In this document: piece after piece, positions 6,293 through 11,037 of the stretch
Layout: each line of letters begins with the position of its first letter
Position numbering within the stretch: the stretch's first letter is position 1
NCBI GenBank assembly: GCA_002404295.1
Contig: DHJK01000122.1
Span: forward strand, 395-11,431
Direction: 5' to 3'
Source: Legionellales bacterium UBA4722
GTDB lineage: Bacteria > Pseudomonadota > Gammaproteobacteria > DSM-16500
Length of the DNA stretch: 11,037 nt
The notes under the pieces: model-generated
The model's input: the letters and a program-made list of their open reading frames with translations, nothing else
Database searches by the model: none
Told to the model about the DNA's origin: nothing
Made by a program: the position numbers and the translations under genes

Positions 6293-7279
6293 ATGAAAAA
6301 ATGGGTAAAATTAAGCTTAGTTTTAAGTGGTGCAATTTTAGTGAATGGTTCTGCCATTGCAGCAACTCACTCTAATGAACAATCACTAGACCACATTGTA
6401 GTCATCGTGAATAAAACAGTGATCACGCAAAGCGAACTTGACGAGGCAATCAGCAAAATCAAACAGCAATTAACCGCCACACATACACCGACGCCACCTC
6501 CGGCTATTTTACGTAAACAAGTGTTGGATCAATTAATCAATCGTAAACTGCAATTGGATATGGCTGATACAGCAGGCATTCATATCACAGATGCGGATGT
6601 CACTAAAGCAATCGATACCGTTGCTAAAAAAAATAAAATCACCCCAGAAAAACTTTATTCGGCAGTAGCTCAGCAAGGATTAAGCAAAGAAGCCTATCGC
6701 AAAGAAATTCACAATGAAATGGCAATCAATCGTGTTGAACAACAAATGATTGGTGGCAAAATGGCTATTACAGAACAAGAAGTGAATGATTTCATGCGAT
6801 CACCCACTTGGCTTTCTTATAACAGCAAAGAATATCATTTAGAAGATATCCTCATTGCATTACCCGAAAAACCAACAGTAAAAGATTTAGCTGAAGCAAA
6901 AGCACGTGCTGACGCTGTACTTGCAAAATTACACCGTGGCGCAAGCTTCAGTGAAGCAGCAGTTGCCGACTCAAGCGGCAGTAAAGCATTGCAAGGCGGC
7001 GACTTAGGCTGGCGTAAGTTACCAGAAATTCCTTCTGCTTTTGCTAATCGATTAGTTACCATGAAAGCAAATGACATTGCAGGGCCCATCCAGACACCGA
7101 ATGGCTATCATATTATTCGTGTTGCCGGCATTCGCAGTGTGGGCATGCAAGGCAGCAAAGATGCACAGCGCAAACAAGTACAAGAATTACTTTATCAACG
7201 TAAATACGAAGAAGCAGTGCAAAGTTGGACAATGAAACTACGCAGTGAATCCTATATCAATATGCATCCGGAAAACTAA
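6293..7279 (+). CDS. surA: Periplasmic chaperone/peptidyl-prolyl isomerase SurA, single parvulin domain
   Basis: SurA binds unfolded outer-membrane barrels in the periplasm and carries them to the BAM complex; LptD is a known client. I choose the ATG at 6293 (328 aa), since AGGA lies 8 bases upstream and the protein then begins with a proper signal peptide (MKKWVKLSLV..., cleavage after Ala23 or Ala24). An upstream in-frame TTG at 6275 would place polar residues before it. Order of parts: N-terminal chaperone region (about 33-165), one parvulin domain (about 181-280: YHLEDILIALPE, ALQGGDLGW, GPIQTPNGYHIIRV), then the C-terminal helix (RKQVQELLYQRKYEEAVQSW, 293-312). The parvulin domain resembles the first domain (P1) of E. 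coli SurA; the second, active P2 is absent, explaining the 100-residue shorter length (428 in E. coli). The sequence goes cleanly from P1 into the helix without a broken frame, so this looks like a native form. Confidence 0.93.
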   Translation: MKKWVKLSLVLSGAILVNGSAIAATHSNEQSLDHIVVIVNKTVITQSELDEAISKIKQQLTATHTPTPPPAILRKQVLDQLINRKLQLDMADTAGIHITDADVTKAIDTVAKKNKITPEKLYSAVAQQGLSKEAYRKEIHNEMAINRVEQQMIGGKMAITEQEVNDFMRSPTWLSYNSKEYHLEDILIALPEKPTVKDLAEAKARADAVLAKLHRGASFSEAAVADSSGSKALQGGDLGWRKLPEIPSAFANRLVTMKANDIAGPIQTPNGYHIIRVAGIRSVGMQGSKDAQRKQVQELLYQRKYEEAVQSWTMKLRSESYINMHPEN

Positions 7280-8259
7280 TGATGGCAGCAATCCCGCGGA
7301 TTATTATCACGCCAGGTGAGCCCGCGGGGATTGGTCCTGATATTGTTTTACAAATTGCGCAAGAAAAATGGCCCGCAGAATTAATTGTTGTTTGTGATCC
7401 TGATTTATTGTTACAGCGCTCTAAGCAACTACAATTACCTATCGAGTTGAAGACTCTTGATTTAAATCAATCTGCAACGCCGCATCAACCGGGTGTTTTA
7501 AAAATTATACCGATAAAACTAAAAGCGCCTTGCATAGCAGGACAGCTTAATCCTGAGAATGCAAAATATGTGATAAACAGTTTAGAGTTAGCAACGGATT
7601 ATTGTTTACAGCATAAAGCACATGCGCTAGTCACAGGGCCTATTCATAAAGCTGTAATGAATGATGCAGGAATTCAGTTTAGTGGTCATACAGAATTTTT
7701 GGCGCAGCGTTGCAATGCAGAGCAAGCATTGATGTTATTTGTTGTTGATAAATTGAAAGTCGCGTTAGCAACGACTCATATTCCTTTGGCTGAGGTGCCG
7801 AAAAAAATCACGATTGAACTGCTGGTCAGTCAGTTACGACTTCTACATAGCGAGTTACAAAACCGTTTTTCACAAAATAACCCTCATATTCTTGTCTGCG
7901 GATTGAATCCACATGCAGGAGAATCGGGTCATTTGGGTCTAGAAGAAATCGAGATCATCGCCCCAGCGCTTAACATCTTACGATCAGAAAATATCGATGT
8001 CACAGGCCCATTACCTGCGGATACTATTTTTACCGAGAAATATTTAAAATCCGCTGATGCTATTTTTGCGATGTACCATGACCAAGCTTTACCGGTAGTA
8101 AAATATCTAGGATTTGATCGTGCGGTCAATGTTACACTAGGCCTACCTATCATTCGTACTTCGGTTGATCATGGTACTGCGCTGGATATTTCGGGAACAG
8201 GAGAAGCAAACGCAGGTAGTTTATTCGCCGCTATTCAATTAGCTATTTCCTTAATGTAA
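7279..8259 (+). CDS. pdxA: 4-hydroxythreonine-4-phosphate dehydrogenase PdxA
   Basis: PdxA oxidises 4-phosphohydroxy-L-threonine with NAD(P)+, giving after decarboxylation the aminoacetone phosphate that PdxJ uses to build pyridoxine 5'-phosphate (vitamin B6). The 326-residue protein matches the E. coli enzyme throughout. Key sites: ITPGEPAGIGPD (10-21), TGPIHKAVMNDAGI with SGHTEF (119-140), the metal-binding histidines at 167 (TTHIPL), 212 (LNPHAGE) and 267 (MYHDQ), and GLPIIRTSVDHGTA (288-301). The start codon shares its A with the surA stop (TAATG), so translation is probably coupled; a second ATG follows at once at 7282. Location after surA is the common gammaproteobacterial order. The usual next genes ksgA and apaG are missing; a repeat-bearing spacer and a convergent gene follow. 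Confidence 0.96.
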   Translation: MMAAIPRIIITPGEPAGIGPDIVLQIAQEKWPAELIVVCDPDLLLQRSKQLQLPIELKTLDLNQSATPHQPGVLKIIPIKLKAPCIAGQLNPENAKYVINSLELATDYCLQHKAHALVTGPIHKAVMNDAGIQFSGHTEFLAQRCNAEQALMLFVVDKLKVALATTHIPLAEVPKKITIELLVSQLRLLHSELQNRFSQNNPHILVCGLNPHAGESGHLGLEEIEIIAPALNILRSENIDVTGPLPADTIFTEKYLKSADAIFAMYHDQALPVVKYLGFDRAVNVTLGLPIIRTSVDHGTALDISGTGEANAGSLFAAIQLAISLM

Positions 8260-8339
8260 CATAACACCTGTATTGTCTAAGCGAATCCACAGTCACCGTA
8301 ATCTGACATATACCCTCGAAACTATGCCAAACAAAACTT

Positions 8340-8379
8340 GTCATTGCGACTCAGAGCGAAGCGTGGAGGAAGCAATGAC
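8340..8379. repeat. Palindromic repeat hairpin after pdxA
   Basis: GTCATTGC (8340-8347) is the exact reverse complement of GCAATGAC (8372-8379), enclosing 24 bases that include AGAGCGAAGCG. The outer arm and the AGCGAAGC core are shared with the amgK-murU repeat (GTCATTGCGAG...AGCGAAGC), so it looks like a diverged, shorter member of the same group. It lies between the convergent pdxA and the 199-residue gene and could end transcription from both sides, although no T-tract follows. The rest of 8260-8416 holds no feature I can support. Confidence 0.7.
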
Positions 8380-8416
8380 GACGATAGGGGTAGCTATTAC
8401 GGAATGTTTATGATGC

Positions 8417-9016
8417 TTAGCGCCGTACAATTTCACCCTGCGCCGGGCCCGGGCTCTTAAGAGGTTCCAAACACTTATCAATGTATTCCATATCGAGACA
8501 AGATTTATCAATCTTTCCCTCATCAACAAATTTTTTCAGTGTTTTAGCCATGGATATATTTGAATCTGAATGATTGAGGAGCACTTCCCTAAAGCGTTCA
8601 ACGTAGATTGCATCTATGACATCCTGTGGTATAACATTCGGCGACAAAACGCTAGACTTTCGGTTTGCTAAAAACCCCATATAACTCAGATTTTCAGAAT
8701 GTCCATTTTTCCATTCTACCGTGTACATATTAACGGGCTCAACCCCAAAGACAGTTTTAGATTGTAATAAATCAAGATAAACAGTGTGATTCCCCATGAC
8801 TCTCAGCCAAATGAAACACGATGCATCTAACTTATATAAAACGTTGGATTGACGACTGGATACTGGTTCGCATTTTATAAACTCCACTTTTTGTTCTGTC
8901 ATCATATCGAGAATTTCTTTCGGAAGATTCTTTTGAATGGCTTTTTGTTCAGTTTCTCCAAGAGCTCCTGAAGAGCTAAAAAATGAATGGGTTATTTTAA
9001 GTCCGCTTGAAAGCAT
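8417..9016 (-). CDS. Hypothetical protein (199 aa), orphan
   Basis: I do not recognise this protein. It has a good GGAG about 8 bases before the ATG and a plausible promoter upstream (9049-9077), so it is likely expressed. There is no signal peptide and no membrane segment; it looks like a soluble, mixed alpha/beta protein with charged helices (about 20-45 and 130-175) and a hydrophobic, possibly beta-rich middle (VLYKLDASCFIWLRVMG, about 59-75, then HTVYLDLL and MYTVEWKNG). Four cysteines are scattered without a metal-site pattern. The C-terminus (SPGPAQGEIVRR) is encoded by a conspicuously GC-rich patch. It stands alone on the minus strand between pdxA and the coaD pair, with a different palindromic repeat on each side, suggesting an accessory gene. 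If the host is a Legionella/Coxiella relative, a secreted effector is conceivable, but nothing in the sequence shows it. Confidence 0.7.
   Translation of the reverse strand: MLSSGLKITHSFFSSSGALGETEQKAIQKNLPKEILDMMTEQKVEFIKCEPVSSRQSNVLYKLDASCFIWLRVMGNHTVYLDLLQSKTVFGVEPVNMYTVEWKNGHSENLSYMGFLANRKSSVLSPNVIPQDVIDAIYVERFREVLLNHSDSNISMAKTLKKFVDEGKIDKSCLDMEYIDKCLEPLKSPGPAQGEIVRR
8443..8463. repeat. Two adjacent perfect 10-bp palindromes
   Basis: CCGGGCCCGG (8443-8452) and CTCTTAAGAG (8454-8463) are perfect palindromes separated by one base, inside the 3' end of the 199-residue gene. The first sits in a GC-rich patch unlike its AT-rich surroundings. It could be a remnant of a short repeat or a protein-binding site; it may also be chance. 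Confidence 0.5.
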
Positions 9017-9048
9017 AATTTTATCTCCAAATAAGTAAGTGGTTATCA

Positions 9049-9077
9049 GTTAAACAATCGAAGAATCTATACTTCAA
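9049..9077 (-). promoter_or_regulatory. Possible sigma70 promoter of the 199-aa gene
   Basis: On the minus strand TTGAAG (9077-9072) and TTTAAC (9054-9049) are spaced by 17 bases, each with 4 of 6 consensus matches. The start would be near 9042, with about 25 bases before the ATG at 9016. The -35 box overlaps a small CTTCA/TGAAG hairpin (9072-9086). In this AT-rich DNA such a match may be fortuitous. Confidence 0.3.
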
Positions 9078-9088
9078 GATGTGAAGCT

Positions 9089-9113
9089 GTCATTCTGAAC
9101 GCAGTGAAGGATC
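9089..9113. repeat. Second type of short dispersed repeat
   Basis: The stretch beginning GTCATTCTGAACGCAGTGAA and ending GGATC closely resembles a widespread bacterial intergenic repeat (consensus-like CATTCTGAACGAAGTGAAG). Only one copy occurs in this window, so membership rests on general knowledge. It is in the spacer between the 199-aa gene and the ferredoxin gene, a region where I see nothing else except the predicted promoter. Confidence 0.5.
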
Positions 9114-9190
9114 ACTCAAATGGTGTAATGGGTACTTATAACAGATTAATGATCGAAGATAAATAAAATCACATTGACGGACACGATATT

Positions 9191-9448
9191 CTAATCTGAC
9201 AAATGACCAGTCAACTTACCATATTTTTCCAACAACTGCTCTTTAGTTTCAATACGTTCAGGATCCACCGGAATACAATCCACCGGACAAACCGCCACAC
9301 ACTGCGGCTCATTAAAATGACCCACACACTCCGTGCACCGCACAGGATCAATTTCAAAAATCACATCACCCTGATAGATCGCCTGATTAGGACACACAGG
9401 CTCGCACACATCACAGTTAATGCATTCATCAGTTATCATTAAAGCCAT
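9191..9448 (-). CDS. yfhL: 2[4Fe-4S] ferredoxin of the YfhL/Alvin type
   Basis: This is a small soluble electron carrier with two [4Fe-4S] clusters. The 85 residues match E. coli YfhL (86 aa) from the first residues (MALMITDECINCDVCEP) to the C-terminal helix. Cluster ligands appear as Cys9-x2-Cys12-x2-Cys15-x3-Cys19-Pro and Cys38-x2-Cys41-x8-Cys50-x3-Cys54-Pro; the eight-residue insertion and the C-terminal extension define the Alvin (Allochromatium vinosum) type, with very low redox potential. A ninth Cys (58, in CPVDCI) is also usual for the type. The gene starts 4 bp after the coaD stop with no visible Shine-Dalgarno sequence, so translation is probably coupled to coaD. Its partner enzyme is not known; adjacency to coaD is common in gammaproteobacteria. 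Name by homology; fdx would be equally acceptable. Confidence 0.93.
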   Translation of the reverse strand: MALMITDECINCDVCEPVCPNQAIYQGDVIFEIDPVRCTECVGHFNEPQCVAVCPVDCIPVDPERIETKEQLLEKYGKLTGHLSD

Positions 9449-9452
9449 AAAT

Positions 9453-9935
9453 TTATTTTCGCAATTTTTTATTAAACGCAGCTACAACAGGCTCAGGGAC
9501 AAACGGTGTAACATCCCCCCGCATAAGAGCAATCTCCCGCACAAAGCTTGAAGAAATACAGCTATAATTCTGCGCCGGCATTAAAAACAAACTTTCAATA
9601 TCGGGTGCTAATTGCCTATTCATACCCGCTAATTGAAACTCATAATCAAAATCAGAAACCATACGCACACCGCGCACAATTATATTTGCCGAATTCGCAT
9701 GCATAAAATCAATTAATAACCCATCGAACTCCACCACTTTCACATTCGTTAATTTTTCTAAAGTAGCCGACGCCAATTCAACCCGCTCTTTGAGCGTGAA
9801 AAAAGGATTTTTATTTTTATTCGCCGCCACTGCAACAATCACTTGGTCAAAAACCCGCGCTGCTCGCCCTACTAAATCGACATGGCCCAACGTGATGGGA
9901 TCGAATGTGCCTGGATAGACCGCCGTTTTTGTCAT
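9453..9935 (-). CDS. coaD: Phosphopantetheine adenylyltransferase CoaD
   Basis: CoaD joins ATP and 4'-phosphopantetheine to give dephospho-CoA, the penultimate step of coenzyme A synthesis, in the cytoplasm. At 160 residues (E. coli 159) it is full length. Key residues seen: YPGTFDPITLGH (7-18) with Thr10 and His18, Lys42, RGVR (88-91) with Arg88 and Arg91, DFDYEFQLAGMNR (95-107) and the ISSS motif (127-130). AAGGG lies about 10 bases before the ATG. The TATAAT at 9972-9967 on this strand is a plausible -10 box. The gene is followed after 4 bp by the ferredoxin gene. It is divergent from the uracil-DNA glycosylase gene. Confidence 0.97.
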   Translation of the reverse strand: MTKTAVYPGTFDPITLGHVDLVGRAARVFDQVIVAVAANKNKNPFFTLKERVELASATLEKLTNVKVVEFDGLLIDFMHANSANIIVRGVRMVSDFDYEFQLAGMNRQLAPDIESLFLMPAQNYSCISSSFVREIALMRGDVTPFVPEPVVAAFNKKLRK

Positions 9936-9966
9936 GGAAAATGACCCTTTATTAATTGAGTGAGTT

Positions 9967-9972
9967 ATTATA
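9967..9972 (-). promoter_or_regulatory. Consensus -10 box for coaD
   Basis: A perfect TATAAT on the minus strand would start transcription near 9960 and give a leader of about 25 bases to the coaD ATG. No good -35 box is found 16-18 bases upstream. On the plus strand TATTAT (9966-9971) overlaps it and could serve the glycosylase gene, making this a shared divergent promoter region. Confidence 0.4.
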
Positions 9973-9995
9973 CGCTAACAACGTCCATTTTCAGT

Positions 9996-10664
9996 ATGAA
10001 TGTCTTAAAAATTGAGCAAATAAATCCCATGGCACTCCCTAAACTCGACTATCTTACCGCAATGGGCATCCAATCTTGGCAACAAAGACAATCCGCAGCT
10101 TTGCCTGACGCTCAACCCACAGAAAATTTGATCTCTTTATGCACGACCGCAGCGCACTGCACTGCCTGCTCTCTCCATAAAACCCGCACGCAAACTGTCT
10201 TTGGCGCAGGCAATCCAGATGCTGACCTTATGATTATTAGTGACGCCCCAGGCTTTTATGAAGACCAAAAAGGCGAGCCCTTTGCAGGCCAAGCAGGCCA
10301 GCTACTCAATCTAATGTTACGAGCAATCGGATTAGATCGAAGCGCAGTCTATATAACGACTCTGTTAAAATGTCGCCTACCAGATAATCGCGATCCCTTG
10401 ATAGAAGAAATAAACCAATGCTCTGCATTTTTAACTAAACAGATTGCTTTGATTCAACCTAAAGTATTATTGGTTTTTGGACAGGTTGCAGCGCAGCAGC
10501 TACTGAATACGCAAACACCGTTAGAACAACTCCGTGGAAAATCTTACACATATGGCAGGCAAAACATTCCGCTTATTGTAACTTATCATCCGGCTCATTT
10601 ATTACTCAACCCACGAGATAAACGCAACGCGTGGCAAGATTTGCGGATGCTAATCATTTATTAA
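9996..10664 (+). CDS. Family 4 uracil-DNA glycosylase with Fe-S cluster
   Basis: This enzyme removes uracil from DNA, starting base-excision repair. I number from the ATG at 9996 (222 aa). Four cysteines match the [4Fe-4S] ligands of the family: Cys55-x2-Cys58 (CTACSL), Cys126 (LKCRLP) and Cys142 (NQCSAFL). Motif A is SDAPGFYEDQKGEPFAGQAG (82-101) and motif B is TYHPAHLL (196-203). Motif A is unusual: family 4 enzymes mostly read GEAPG, here SDAPG, so Asp replaces the Glu. The start is uncertain: ATG 9996, ATG 10029 (MALPKLDYL...) and GTG 9960 share the frame and none has a clear ribosome-binding site. GTG is least likely because it would lie upstream of the coaD -10 box and leave only 24 bp between the divergent genes. 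The N-terminal LDYLTAMGIQSW is typical of gammaproteobacterial members. Some members also have roles outside repair, but nothing here points to that. Confidence 0.92.
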   Translation: MNVLKIEQINPMALPKLDYLTAMGIQSWQQRQSAALPDAQPTENLISLCTTAAHCTACSLHKTRTQTVFGAGNPDADLMIISDAPGFYEDQKGEPFAGQAGQLLNLMLRAIGLDRSAVYITTLLKCRLPDNRDPLIEEINQCSAFLTKQIALIQPKVLLVFGQVAAQQLLNTQTPLEQLRGKSYTYGRQNIPLIVTYHPAHLLLNPRDKRNAWQDLRMLIIY

Positions 10665-10753
10665 AAGTCACTTTTCAGCATCCTCCATCAATGTGTCTTA
10701 GAAAAGAGTTATTATCCATTTTAATTAGCTTTTACTCATAACCGATAAACCTG

Positions 10754-10782
10754 TTGCAATATAACACAACTGACTGTACCAT
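10754..10782 (+). promoter_or_regulatory. Predicted sigma70 promoter for the last gene
   Basis: TTGCAA (10754-10759) and TACCAT (10777-10782) are 17 bases apart, with 4 of 6 matches each. Transcription would begin near 10789, about 30 bases before the ATG at 10821. The rest of the 156-bp spacer after the glycosylase gene shows no clear terminator; only a weak AAAAG/CTTTT inverted repeat lies at the glycosylase stop. Confidence 0.4.
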
Positions 10783-10820
10783 TCTCTGTGAACTTTTTAT
10801 CTCACGAGTTAGGTGTCAAT

Positions 10821-11037
10821 ATGAAAAAAAATATTGCGCTATTAAGCGCTCTTTTTAGCATAGTGTATTTTTCAAATGGGATAGCTGAAAATTCTAATAT
10901 TTCCCCTGCGGATAAAATTCATTTGTTGTCAAATAGCATCGCATGTATTAAAAAAGAAAAAATTTGTTATAGAGTAAGTTCCACCGGCATAGAAAAAATT
11001 GATACCTCTTCTCGACATATAAAATATAATTACATAA
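10821..11037 (+). CDS. Secreted protein of unknown function, 3' end cut by window
   Basis: An open frame runs from the ATG at 10821 to the window edge, giving 72 residues. It begins with a typical Sec signal peptide (MKKNIALLSALFSIVYFSNG, cleavage probably after Ala22), and AGG at 10811-10813 is a suitable ribosome-binding site. The mature part so far is polar and lysine-rich with Cys42-x6-Cys49 (CIKKEKIC), a possible disulfide pair. I do not recognise a family. It is the third gene in the window for a small exported protein with cysteines, but it shows no similarity to the other two. Confidence 0.65.
   Translation, partial: MKKNIALLSALFSIVYFSNGIAENSNISPADKIHLLSNSIACIKKEKICYRVSSTGIEKIDTSSRHIKYNYI

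Noticed and set aside
8341..8529. Minus-strand frame running through the repeat after pdxA
   Set aside because: It is built from repeat DNA and the 3' end of the 199-aa gene in another frame; no ribosome-binding site.
9203..9442. Plus-strand frame opposite the ferredoxin gene
   Set aside because: It is the antisense shadow of a clear 2[4Fe-4S] ferredoxin; composition is His/Thr/Arg-rich with no support.
9960..9995. GTG start for the uracil-DNA glycosylase
   Set aside because: No Shine-Dalgarno, overlaps the coaD -10 box, and the added residues do not match the family. ATG 9996 or 10029 is better.

Overview
This window looks like chromosome of an AT-rich gammaproteobacterium with an outer membrane. 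The gene order murU-amgK next to a divergent lptD-surA-pdxA cluster, and coaD beside an Alvin-type ferredoxin, are both arrangements known from Pseudomonas-like and Legionella/Coxiella-like gammaproteobacteria. The low GC content, small secreted proteins of unknown function and scattered short palindromic repeats make a member of the Legionellales my best guess. That placement is inference; no rRNA or other marker is present.

Left part (1-3460): the 3' part of a cyclopropane-fatty-acid synthase gene (cfa, plus strand) meets murU tail to tail, with a 41-bp overlap. On the minus strand, read right to left, come a 49-residue secreted cysteine peptide (3460-3311), a 185-residue secreted cysteine-rich protein (3246-2689), the sugar kinase amgK (2676-1654) and the uridylyltransferase murU (1446-778). 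AmgK and MurU form the cell-wall recycling shortcut that turns recovered MurNAc into UDP-MurNAc. Between amgK and murU lies a palindromic repeat present as two 76-bp tandem units (1515-1703). One unit runs into the 3' end of amgK and supplies its last 16 codons.

Centre (3637-8259, plus strand): lptD, surA and pdxA are packed with a 1-bp gap and a 1-bp overlap, which suggests one operon. LptD places LPS in the outer membrane and SurA is the periplasmic chaperone that delivers LptD and other barrels. PdxA acts in vitamin B6 synthesis. SurA has one parvulin domain instead of the two of the E. coli protein, and LptD carries two additional cysteines. The ksgA-apaG-apaH genes that often follow pdxA are not in the window.

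Right part (8260-11037): a repeat hairpin, an unrecognised 199-residue protein (minus), a second type of palindromic repeat, then coaD and a 2[4Fe-4S] ferredoxin as a minus-strand pair. Divergent from coaD is a family 4 uracil-DNA glycosylase. The window ends inside an unrecognised secreted protein gene.

Most of the window is housekeeping: envelope building, cell-wall recycling, cofactor synthesis and DNA repair. The unexplained parts are the two small secreted proteins wedged between amgK and lptD, the orphan 199-residue gene with repeats on both sides, and the repeat that has become coding sequence in amgK. I see no mobile-element transposase, CRISPR array, tRNA, rRNA or recognisable defence system.
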